DNA from: Aplidium turbinatum
Taxonomy: Eukaryota; Chordata; Ascidiacea; Aplousobranchia; Polyclinidae
Length of the DNA stretch: 64,000 bases
Assembly (NCBI GenBank): GCA_918807975.1
Contig: OU964923.1
Coordinates: 62,001 to 126,000, forward strand
Reading direction: 5' to 3'
In this document: positions 55,117 to 64,000 of the stretch, one piece after another
How the letters are laid out: every line of letters begins with the position of its first letter
How positions within the stretch are numbered: the stretch's first letter is position 1
Translations under genes and position numbers: made by a program
The notes under the pieces: generated by a model
The model's database searches: none
What the model saw: the letters and a program-made list of their open reading frames with translations, nothing else
Told to the model about the DNA's origin: nothing

Positions 55117-55880
55117 TGCCTTATGTTAAAGGGAGTTTCTGAAAAAATTCGGCGTATCTTAAATGAAATTGGTGTAAAAGTCGCTTTGAAACCTTTCTTG
55201 ACAATAAGTAAATTTTTGCCGTCTTTAAAAGACAAAGCGAAATCTCAGGTTTAGTGTACGTACCAAGTTTCTTGTGATGATTGAAATTTAATTTATGTTG
55301 GCCAAACAAAACGAGATCTTAAATCTCGCATTATGGAACACAAAAGAGCTTTCAAATATCAACGCCCGGAACATTCTGCTCCTTGCATGCATGCAATAAC
55401 TTCAGATCATAAAATAACTTGGAGCAATTCTAAAAGTTGAAAGTGATTATAAAAAGCGAATGTTTTCTGAAAGTTGGTTCATCAATCAAAAGCCTCATGT
55501 GATGAATCGCAATGATGGCATCTCTTTTCCCGCTATCAACAAAAAACTATTGTAAGATCTTATTTTACGTTGTTTAAATTGGTTTCATGCTGATTGTAAA
55601 ACTGTGCAGCAGTGCGTACAAAACTCGATTCATGAGTCATGGACTCATGCCGTTCACTCTCCTCTCTTGTTGTTATTTAAGTTTCTTGTTGATGGTTAAC
55701 ATTTGAGTCCCTTCTTCTAAGTTATTTCAAACTTTGCGCGCGATAATTTAAGTTGGTTTCAGCAACATGGTCCTGTGTTTTGCCATGCTAGACAGGTAGG
55801 CACTACCTGGTCTAGCCCCCTGGAGAAATCAGTCGTGTCTGATTGACGAAACGTCGGAATAAAAGCAGATTGTCACTGTA
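55117..55880 (+). mobile_element. Penelope-like element, linker and GIY-YIG part, copy D
   Basis: VSEKIRRILNEIGVKVALKP then SKFLPSLKDKAKSQV (about 55130-55255) is the region between RT and endonuclease. IYVGQTKRDLKSRIMEHKRA (about 55297-55355) is the GIY-YIG core, followed by MHAITSDHKITW and MFSESWFINQKPHVMNR. Near the 3' end GTCTGATTGACGAAACGTCG (55835) resembles the conserved Penelope 3' motif. The hAT end at 55115 cuts it on the left. A fossil; broken. Confidence 0.8.
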
Positions 55881-56145
55881 TACATCTGGTAATAGTTTAG
55901 CTTAAATTGCACCAGTAGAACACAAATTAAATGCCTAGTGAACAGCCTCATTCAATTTTCAGCAGAGAGTCCAGAGACTAGAGTCGCCTGGAAAAGCATT
56001 GGGGAGTACATAGGTACTGCATATCGCTGTTTTTATTGTTGTTAGCATTTTTGATAAAGCATTAGATGATTCAATTAGTCCGATGTAGTACTATTAAATG
56101 CAATGCATAATTATTCATAAATTTAGATTTTAGGACACACCTGGG

Positions 56146-56735
56146 CATTGGCGTAGCCAAGGGGAGCGAAAGGGCCATGCACCCCCCAAATTTTCAAAGT
56201 TTGGATTCAGAAGTTGAGCCCTTTGTTAAAAATATAATAAAATTTGTAGAAATTTATATCGTTTTCCAAGGCATCTGGCTATTAACACCCCCAAGAGTTG
56301 TTTTAGACACACAGAAAGACACCAATAAATTTTACAAATCTGTGGAAGCAATTTCAGAATCGCTTGCTCTGTTGGGTTTTTGTGTAGCTGAGTTTTTGGT
56401 GTTCTCTAATTCTAGCCGCAGTTTTTACCCGTTCGTGTGTAAGAGCTACCTTTAAGTTAATAGCTGTTTATCTGCTAACAAATTTCATACAAATATTACC
56501 CTAAAAGTGTTTCCAGAAAGCGCTATAATCCATTATTTGAGTGTAATTTTTCAAAAATTTTCCAGGGGAGCATGCCCCCGGACCGCCCTACAATACGCGT
56601 GCCTAAGGCACGCTCTAACCCACCAGGATACGCCACTGCACATCAGTTGGCAATGTCTCAAATCAAACACTTTGTCGTTCTCTTGAATTCATCAAATATT
56701 TGGCCCCCCTAATTCTTTTTCTGGCTACGCCACTG
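56146..56735. mobile_element. hAT MITE of the GGCGTAGCC family, copy 2
   Basis: Left CATTGGCGTAGCCAAGG, right CTGGCTACGCCACTG. The body matches 6036-6726 (AAATTTTCAAAGTTTGGATT, CGCGTGCCTAAGGCACG). No clean 8-bp duplication; CACCTGGG on the left and GACCTGGG four bases past the right end are similar. ORF 56177-56455 is accidental. Confidence 0.88.
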
Positions 56736-57353
56736 CGTGACCTGGGTGTGCAGGGTAATGATTTTTGCGTTAGTTTCGATAATAAGCTTACTACATGATA
56801 GCTATATACGCCTAACCTACTGTTATTTCAAGAAAGTCCACTTTTTGTAGCAAACTTGCGCGGTGCGTTTTTTTGTAAGGATTATTTGTTTTGTTTTATG
56901 TCGCCGCAGTTTTGTGGCTCAGACTGCTGTGTTGTATCGCAATTTTGCAATTGTGGTACGATATAATTAATCAAAATCAATTAGTTTTAACATAAAATCT
57001 CAAAAAACACTAAATTATTTGGTCAAGTTTTTGTTAGGTCAATAAGGCCATTTTTACATTTTAAAGTAAATTGTTTTGAGTTTTCAGGTCGATGAAAACT
57101 TGCTCTATATTTGTGAGGAATAGGCTACATCAGATTTCGACAATCCTTTTTTACTCCAAGCACAAGCATGGTCTGAAATTGAACAAACGATAGATTGCGT
57201 GTAAATTAAATGTGATTAAATCCAAAATGTCTATTACGAGATAATTTGTTTTTTGTGGCCCGGCAGCAAATGCATCGCAAACTTGTGGTCGCTGACCTCT
57301 TCTGTCCATCACTGTTAAGTTTAAGCGTTGAATGAGCATGGACGTCGCTATTA
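56736..57353. other. Intergenic, nothing recognised
   Basis: AT-rich; the minus ORF 57151-57339 has no family likeness. Confidence 0.5.
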
Positions 57354-57822
57354 TAACATCATGGACAGGAAGCTAAACGCTGCCGTGCAAGATGAGGCTC
57401 AACAAGATTGTCATATTGGAGTTTTTAATGCCAAGTTTGAGAAATTTGGCGTTTTTTTTAAGGCATTTGTTTGTTTTTTTACTTGAGTTTAGCCTTTTGA
57501 CATATTTTTGGTGTTTTTGGAATATTTTTTAGCATTCTAAATAGAAGTTTAAAAAACTTCGGTAGTAAAAATTGAAAAATGATAGAAATCATGCTGTTGA
57601 CAAAATCAGCTATAGCTCAAAATGCAATAGGATAATGAAAAGCATTATCAGGATGCGGGCTTTTCAAACCTGATTTTTTTCTAAACACTGCGAATTGATA
57701 AAACAGAGTTTTTTACACTTCTATTTCAAATGTTAAAACAATTCAAAAAACGCCAATATGGCAATCCTGTTTGAGCCTGATCTTGCACGGCAGCGTTTGG
57801 CTTCCTGTCCATGATGCTATTC
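57354..57822. repeat. Inverted repeat with hAT-like inner ends
   Basis: Arms 57354-57420 and 57756-57822 are inverted copies around GACAGGAAGCTAAACGCTGC. The inner part of the arms (CAAGATTGTCATATTGG and its inverse) looks like hAT termini with a GCGTTTTTT subterminal word. The outer part looks like duplicated flank in opposite orientation. Confidence 0.82.
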
Positions 57823-59600
57823 AACCTTCGAATTTGGTGTCGGCAATTGTCGAGGTAAATGCTGAAGTAATCTGACAAAATATGAATTGCGTCGGCAAAA
57901 ATAGTGCGGACGCAAATTATGAACTCGTGTTGCATACAGAAACCCAATCAGCAAATCAACCTTTTGCACACTGATGCAACGCCTGCAGACGTTGAATCAA
58001 TGCAAAAAAGGGCTGATGTTCGCCAGCAATTGCTTAACTGGGTAAAAAAGCGTGTCCAGTAGAGCGAAGAGAAAACTATAACTCCTGATGTGAGTGGTGG
58101 CTAGTAAGATCACAACCATTGAATTTAAACAAAACTAGGTCAGTAAAATATGCGATGAAGACTACCCATGACGTTCTTCAAGCAAAGATACTCGTAATGT
58201 GTGCGAATTGAATTGAAAAATGATACAAAATAAGAGGTTTTATGGCTTTGGTCACAATTATAAATATTACCCCTTTGACGTTCTCAACATTTGCTAGTTC
58301 GATTTTCGTGCCGAAAATATCAAACAATTTGAATATGGTAATGCAAGTTACTGTTACGATGAAGATTTAATATTGCCGTTGGTGGTGGGTGTCTCGCTTT
58401 CGACTTTTCGAGCATTTTTACTTCATTTTTCTGTGTTTTCATTCTGTTAAAGTTGTTTTTCTTGTGTAATCAGTTGCCTGCATTAGCGACGTCTATTACC
58501 ATTGTCATTACCTAGCCAACCTTACATCATTATTTTATGCGGCCGTTGAAGTTTGAGATTGAATGCAACGATCATGGAATGTTACGTATTATTAAGAACG
58601 ATTTTACACACAAAAGTCAAAAAATTGATCGCCTAAAACAGTTCTTTTGGCACTCTTGAGCAGTGAATACTATTTTCTAAAATGTAGTTATTTTGTCTCG
58701 TAAGCTTTGCTTATTGCTTAACAAGGGCATAAAGTTGTAGAATCGATAAGAAATCATTAAATTTAAAAATGCGGTTTAATTAAATTATGGCAAATAAACG
58801 TATTCAAACTTTTTACTTCAGCAATTGCGGACGCCATTTCTGGCAATGATTTTGCTGGAGTAAAAATATGCTAATTTTGAACCTTGGCCATTATAACGAC
58901 GCCCACGAATTGAGCAACCAATGAATTTGGCATCTCTTCAATGTTGGTATGTCGAATTATTTTTTACGTGGCCGGTAACACTGATATCTGTTTTAAAAAT
59001 AGGTTTTTGTTCTTATAGTTGTGTTTTTAAAGAAGTAAAATTTCATAATTAATGATGCCTAAAGAGAAATACACAAACTATTATCATCACGTACAATACG
59101 CCGCAATGCAAGAATGCGAATGCGCCAGCATTTTGAAGATTTGTCGCAACAACGCTGTATCTGGCCCCAGTCATTCAAAACGAAGTAATGGAAAAAACTG
59201 ATTTGTCCAGTAAATTTGGTGAGATTTCTAGCCGTAATAAATAAAAGCCAAGAGAGTCAGACTTCGAATATTTTTTCCCAAAGGTTTGTAAGTTATGTTT
59301 CAATCCATCGCAACATAGTCTTTCTATTATTCCTGTTTATAAGTTGTTTTCGAGAAATATAATTTATTTTATTGATGCATCCTACTATATTAAATGTTGA
59401 AGCTTTAAAAATTTTCAATTGTTTTTCAGGCCTCCAAACAGATGTTTTGCAAGATGTAAATGTCATTGATGAGGGTATGTCTCTATCAAGATTTGAAATT
59501 AAAGGTAAATCTGAAAATCTATTGCATTACTTTCTTTAGTGAGTTAAGCTGTCATAAGTTGCTAGTTCCCAAAACTTATTTTGTAAAAAACCTTCATACG
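57823..59600. other. Region upstream of the DUF4806-like gene
   Basis: Possible early exons: 59042-59180 (open from ATGCCTAAAGAG) and a short one at 59430-59475 after TTTTTCAG ending GATGAGG/GTATGT. Neither has a recognisable domain. 57823-59000 holds nothing I recognise. Confidence 0.35.
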
Positions 59601-59604
59601 TAAT

Positions 59605-59770
59605 GACGGTGGGGTGGCGCAACGGATAAGGTGTGCGCTCTCCAATGATGCGATCCTGGTTCGATCTGGTTGTTGAAAAACACCGCTCACTTCCACCTGG
59701 AGTGCAATAAATTGGGTGGGCGTAGTTTCTGAATGGAAGGCGGCCGAAGTCTCGTCAGTGCCAAAGGTTT
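59605..59770 (+). mobile_element. tRNA-derived SINE, second family
   Basis: GGGTGGCGCAACGGATAAGG (A box) and CTGGTTCGATCTGG (B box), then a body unlike the 35-kb SINEs (GAAAAACACCGCTCACTTCC). It ends near 59770. Confidence 0.75.
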
Positions 59771-59772
59771 AA

Positions 59773-60389
59773 CCCTTTAACTGTCACGGGCTCTTTAAAG
59801 AGCCCAAGCCCTAAAAAAATACACATTTTTGCAATCACCATAACTCTGGTCTTTGTTTGCCAAACTGCATGGGTCTTACTTTCTTAGAAAGAGGAAGACT
59901 TGTATAGTCTAAAAGTTGAAAAAAAATTACTTGGTTTGTGTTTGAACTTTTTCTTCAATTTTCAATCATTTACAGAGAATTTTTATTTTTTGTGCAAAGT
60001 GAAGTTTATGCGGCTCTTTCTTCGCATAACACATAAACATCATCATGACAACGTCGCCTGCAAAGCTTGACACTTGCCTGACGTCTAGCGGTGACGTTTT
60101 ACCGCAGTTTTAAGTTTCTTTTTTATATATCCAAACGGAAACAAAAAAAGTCAAAAAACACAAAATTTTTGTAGTTTGTCAGAAATTTTAGTCATTTAAG
60201 GCATTTTTTTTAAACGAAATACACAAAATTTGTAAACATATTGTAAAAGACTGATTGAAAATGCAACAACTGTAATGTCTTAATTCTTTGTCTGGCAGTT
60301 ACCGTTCTCAAAATACAGCAGTACAAAAACAAAGCCTTGCTCAAGCTAAATTCTGAAAAATGCATCAAAAAAGGGTGGCAGTTAAAGGG
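59773..60389. mobile_element. piggyBac-type MITE, copy 2
   Basis: TTAA (59769-59772) + CCCTTTAACTGTCACGGGC ... GGGTGGCAGTTAAAGGG + TTAG (decayed TTAA). An inner inverted word GGGCTCTTTAAAGAGCCC lies at 59790. No ORF. It lies in an intron of the DUF4806-like gene. Confidence 0.87.
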
Positions 60390-60639
60390 TTAGCTTAATG
60401 TGAATCTTTTCTTCTCAAAATTGCCCAAGTCTTAGAATCGAAAATGGAACCACCTTTACTTTTACCCCTTTACCTAATGTTTCTTTTTCAACAAACTCTC
60501 AGTTTTTAATAAATAATAACTACAGACAAAGCCTCTGTTTCGGCCTTTTGGGTCTCACTAGTGCCGTTATGACTCTTTATTGAGTGCTTTCAGTTTTATT
60601 TTTAAATTTAGCAAAAAACACCATTCAATTACAGTAAAA

Positions 60640-61746
60640 CGTATTTCAGGTTTGCGACAAAAGCATTGACTGGCATCGAGGTACTAAAAATGCAGCAAGC
60701 CAAGACCCACATGTTACTTGATTCTCTGGTGAAAGCACAAGATGATCATCAGCAGTGTCTAAGCGAGCCTCCTAGTGATCTTGTGCTTCCACTCAACAGC
60801 CAGGATGATGTGCTGTGCAGAACATAGAAACATTTCTAGAAGATAAAGATATAAGAAAACAGTTGGTGAGTTACTTCTAAAATATCAAGTTCCAGCTGCA
60901 GAAGGCCATTTTGTCTGTTTTTGTAGTTGTTAAGATCGTCTTGTTTAACATAGGCTACATCTAAAATTATAATATTTTATATATTATATAATATATATAT
61001 TATATATATATTATATATATATATATTATATATATATATATATATATAATATTTTACGGTTATGTTCTTCGGAAGCATTGGAGGAAAAGATGTCTTCAAC
61101 ACTGTTCAGGGGCTCATGAGCCATGTCATGACGAATACATTGGCAAGAGAGTTCAACATGACTGGAAGAAATTTTAAGCGTTCGTTTCGAAAATTCCGCC
61201 TTCTCCAAATGATCCAGGGTGAGGAGATTTAATGCAAGATTGCATGAAAAAGGTGTTTATTACAGTGCCGAAAAAAATCACAATTTTGTATTTGTAACAG
61301 AAGTAATTCGCAAAAACTTTGGAGAAATGATTTCAAAGCTTATTTGTAGCAGGATAATTTCCATTTTCTTTTTCAGACTGTTGTAATCAACGTAACTCTG
61401 AGTTTATTAAGCATGGGAGATGCTTTCAGAGCTTTTTTCAGTGTAGTTAATTCATTACTTTACGAGAAAAAGTTGCTTGTCACGTGGCTTCAGCAACCGA
61501 CCTTTTCCACAAGACATATTGGTGTGGACCAGCTATTTGCAAATTATCCGAATAACATTATTATTTTTAGATGGAGTACGAAGAACCCACAACTTGTCCA
61601 CAGCAACAAATTCAAATATCGATGCCGCTATTTCAGACTGGTTGAAATACGCAAGAGATTGGGATGGTGGGCGTTTGAGAAGAGGAAGACAGGAAATTTG
61701 ATTTCAATTTGCCTCTTATGCCCTTCTCTGGACCGCTGTTATATTT
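60640..61746 (+). CDS. DUF4806-like gene, 3' exons
   Basis: Plus strand. The exon near 60655-60870 has VLKMQQAKTHMLLDSLVKAQ and DLVLPLNSQDDV, then (one frame over) IETFLEDKDIRKQLVSYL. A second exon at about 61065-61215 reads GGKDVFNTVQGLMSHVMTNT, LAREFNMTGRNFKRSFRKF and RLLQM. L-x-L-x-S-x-x-D...E-x-F-L...Q-L-V-x-Y-L followed by G-G-K...FN-x-T-G-R-x-x-K-x-x-F is the DUF4806 pattern. The last exon (from about 61568 after TTATTTTTAG) reads NIDAAISDWLKYARDWDGGR and stops at 61699-61701. AATAAA follows at 61781. The frame switch in the first exon (near 60815) may be an intron edge or decay. Function unknown; such proteins are often found near or inside transposons. Confidence 0.6.
60964..61052. 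repeat. (TA)n microsatellite
   Basis: Runs of TATATA and TATTATATA between two DUF4806 exons; self-complementary. Confidence 0.95.
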
Positions 61747-61789
61747 AGCATGTTTTTTGTTCTTGCTGTGATGGTTAGAAATAAAAACA

Positions 61790-62039
61790 AACTTAACTGC
61801 CATCTGTCCTACTTTTTGCTTGTATGATTGCCTTTTCTAGCAATGTAGGTGGAATGCTAGTATGATGGGTGATAAGGTTTATTGCGAATTGAGGCCTCGA
61901 TCTCACATCTACGTGGTCATCATTTTCAGCACAGATTAACTCGAAAAAAGTGAGTTAACTACACGCCACCATGTGGTCAAAGTTTAGAAACTTTTTCGGT
62001 TTGGTAAGGTCGTAATGTCTATCTCTTGTCAGAGTAAAA
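61790..62039. other. 3' flank of the DUF4806-like gene
   Basis: Poly(A)-signal region then AT-rich sequence; nothing else recognised. Confidence 0.5.
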
Positions 62040-62480
62040 TATAAGCGTTTGGGCGTAGATTAACAAATGGATGGCCAACGCTAGGCCCACGAGTAACCAA
62101 ATCGTTTTCGCCACAGAGGAGATGATTGTAAATTGCGTCATTGATTCCACGTCGACCAAACGAAAGCGTTTGGTCGTAGGTTGGCCAACAGTGCACCAAC
62201 GTTGGTTCTATAATTAAACAACTCTTTTTTGCCACTGAGGATAGTTGTAAATTGCGTCGTGGATCCCACGTCGAACCAACGAAAGCGTTTGGTCGTCAGG
62301 ATGATCGCAGGTTGACAAATGGGTGGGAAAGGGTTGGCCAACAGTGTGCCACCGTGGGATCGACGTTTAGCCAACCGATTTTTGTGACTGACGATTCGCC
62401 CACGTTGGCCCGCTGGCCAAATATCTTACGCGCCAACGGAGGGCCCACGGAACGTCTCCGATGGTCCAACGTTGGGCCAA
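62040..62480. repeat. Tandem repeat of about 120 bp with GTTGGCCAACG words
   Basis: Units start with GCGTTTGGTCGTAGGTTG near 62045, 62166 and 62284. They run through GATTGTAAATTGCGTC to CACGTCGAACCAACGAAA. The last part (62330-62480) is rich in palindromic CCAACGTTGG and GTTGGCCAAC words. It abuts the LINE at 62480, possibly as its 3' UTR or as a separate element. Confidence 0.8.
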
Positions 62481-64000
62481 CGACACGTTGTTGTGAGGGT
62501 AGGACAATCCGTCAGAACCGACATCAAACGACTGGAGGACCGCCTCCACCTCCCGGGCCGTAATGGGACCTTCACCGTCATCAATGAGGGAGAGGTTTAC
62601 ATTGCCATACTCGTAACGGTGGGCGTTCATCCACTCAGGCATCTGCGAGCAACTCCCAGCCTTAGGAGCGGTCACGTCGCGTCGAAATCTCTCCTCAATT
62701 TCTTGAGGGGGAATTTCGCAGTGAAGGTCGCAGTTTTGTCTTTCAACGATCCGACGGACCGTTCCCTTCGCGTCAGCCGAGAAGGCGGCCCGCAACTCCA
62801 CTCCCCTACGATATCAGGCTCCGTTCCCGCGCGAACCCCCTCCGTCGGACAGAGGAGAACCCCCGTTCGAACGACGGCGAGCCGCGCGAGCCCGGGCGCC
62901 ACAATTGAAGCGTGGTTTGCGAGGACGTGTCCTCTTCGGCGGCGAAGTGCCAGCGGTCCACTCTTCCAATTCAATGCAGAACCGGTCGAAATTTATGCCA
63001 CCCGCTAAAGTAAGGTTCACTATACTGCAAAGAGCCGCCTGGGGCTCTTCGTCTTACTTTCCCTGACCGGTTCAACAGGATCTTGGAAGGATCGTTGAGT
63101 GTTGGGTGTGATGGACATCCCTGGGGTAGTCTGTGGGAGTCCGAGATCATGCGTGGCTTGGTTGCATGCCATGGTGTCGCTTCGAGGTCGAGTCAAGGTT
63201 TGGGAAGAGATAGTTGAATGGAATTCATTGTGGGTGGTTTGGGTAGGTGGGTAAAGGGTTGGGCTTCGGCAGACAGCGTCGAGGTACAAGATTGTATAGG
63301 ACAGATGGAAACAGGATTAAAAGATAAGGAGGAGTGAGATGGGTAGTGTTGGAGAGACTTGGAAGAAGAGGTCTGCATGGGCGGCCTGGAAGAGCTGATT
63401 GAGTCCCCAGCTTCAGCTCCGGTGGTAGCCGTCCGAGGCAGAGAAGATGGGCGCGAAGCCGGCTTGGATAAACCGAGCGAGTCCACTGCCACGGCTCCGG
63501 TGGAGGTCGGCTTGCGCAGAGGTGCAAATAGAAAAGGATTCGCACTGACAGTAAGGCCGCAACCGTCCGTGGTTGGGCTATCAGGCGAGGAAATGGAGGA
63601 AGAGGAAAGAGATTTGCTGTTCGACGAGTCGGAAGAGTCCCCACTTTCCGACCCAGGTCCGGCCGAAGACAGGCGAGGAAAAAACAGCACATCTAGATCA
63701 GGCAAGCTGTCAGCATCAACTAGGCTGAGCGAAGACTTGCCTGGATGAGATAGAACAGTACGGAAAAGTTCAGGCATAAAGTCAGGTGGGGGGCAAAGTG
63801 GAAGTGCTATCCAGGCCTTGGCGCCAGAAGACTTGAGAGCGGACAACAGAGGAAGAGAAAAGAGGGGATGACCCTTCGACCAATGCGCCTGCAGTCGAGG
63901 GCCGGCGCCTTCCATGCCTAACAACAGAAGCGTAGGAAGACCCAGGCTTGGTCATCATAGGGGGCCTGGTTTGGCTCTCCGACGGCGTCGGGTCATTGCT
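62481..64000 (-). mobile_element. 5' part of a NeSL/R2-like LINE, runs off the window edge
   Basis: GC-richer than the rest of the window. The minus ORF 62367-62801 has RRIVERQNCDLHCEIPPQEI, EERFRRDVTAPKAGS and DDGEGPITAREVEAVLQSF then SDGLSY, the region just before the RT core in NeSL/R2-type LINEs (GPIT..EV..AL......GPDGLSY). The real frame ends near 62480. Upstream, 62814-63020 has PPKRTRPRKPRFNCGARARA, and 63193-63924 is a Ser/Pro-rich 243-aa frame (SDSSNSKSLSSSSISSPDSP) that may be the N-terminal region. No zinc finger is visible. The RT core is missing: the element is truncated at its 3' side. Confidence 0.65.

Noticed and set aside
63225-63748. 155-aa and 129-aa overlapping frames at the right edge
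   Set aside because: GC-rich shadows of the longer 63193-63924 frame, itself only a tentative LINE N-terminus.
1-64000. Endogenous retrovirus, LTR retrotransposon or Polinton
   Set aside because: No long terminal repeats, gag/protease/integrase motifs, capsid or family B polymerase motifs were recognised.

Overview
This is AT-rich animal (metazoan) genomic DNA. The evidence is spliced exons with canonical GT/AG sites, tRNA-derived SINEs, several LINE clades, Penelope-like elements, and a large load of hAT, piggyBac, Harbinger-like and mariner-like DNA transposons. The host gene I can follow is an LRR plus immunoglobulin transmembrane receptor. The species cannot be fixed from sequence alone; an invertebrate (for example an invertebrate deuterostome) is my guess. 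Almost everything outside a few exons is transposon, mostly nested.

Host genes. (1) A minus-strand gene spans about 32.9 to 5.5 kb. Exon 32323-32897 has a signal peptide, LRR N-cap and LRRs. Exon 20465-20709 holds the end of an LRR C-cap and the first half of an Ig domain. Exon 13731-13880 holds the second half, in matching phase. Exon 5546-5818 holds a transmembrane helix and an acidic tail. At least one LRR/LRRCT exon was not found. The introns are 7-12 kb and full of transposons. One hAT element (5824-7598) sits on the last splice acceptor and duplicated it. (2) A plus-strand DUF4806-like gene ends near 61746.

Layout. 0-5.4 kb: a TAGGG-type DNA transposon (366-3203), a hAT fragment and two Harbinger-like MITEs. 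5.5-33 kb: the receptor gene with intronic hAT, Penelope, RTE, CR1/L2-like and mariner-like insertions; a nearly whole LINE lies on the minus strand at 25362-28804. 33-41 kb: hAT elements, two SINEs, and a Penelope copy split by hAT > hAT > LINE. 41.3-42 kb: a satellite. 42-55 kb: a Russian-doll stack, in which a hAT transposase gene is split by an 11.9-kb hAT insertion. That insertion contains a piggyBac (with its own MITE) and another hAT, itself split by a 4-kb foldback (Academ-like candidate) and a further hAT carrying a MITE. 55-62 kb: Penelope fragment, MITEs, a SINE and the DUF4806 gene. 62-64 kb: a tandem repeat and a NeSL/R2-like LINE running off the edge.

Most unusual signal. The words TAGGCCTA, TAGGCTA and TAGCCTA are strongly over-represented. 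At twelve places, comparison with a sister copy or with the interrupted reading frame shows they arose as 5- or 6-bp insertions at a TA dinucleotide (TA becomes TA-GGC-TA, TA-GCC-TA or TA-GGCC-TA). This is the form expected of excision footprints of a TA-targeting transposon with GGC termini. I know of no described element that does this here.
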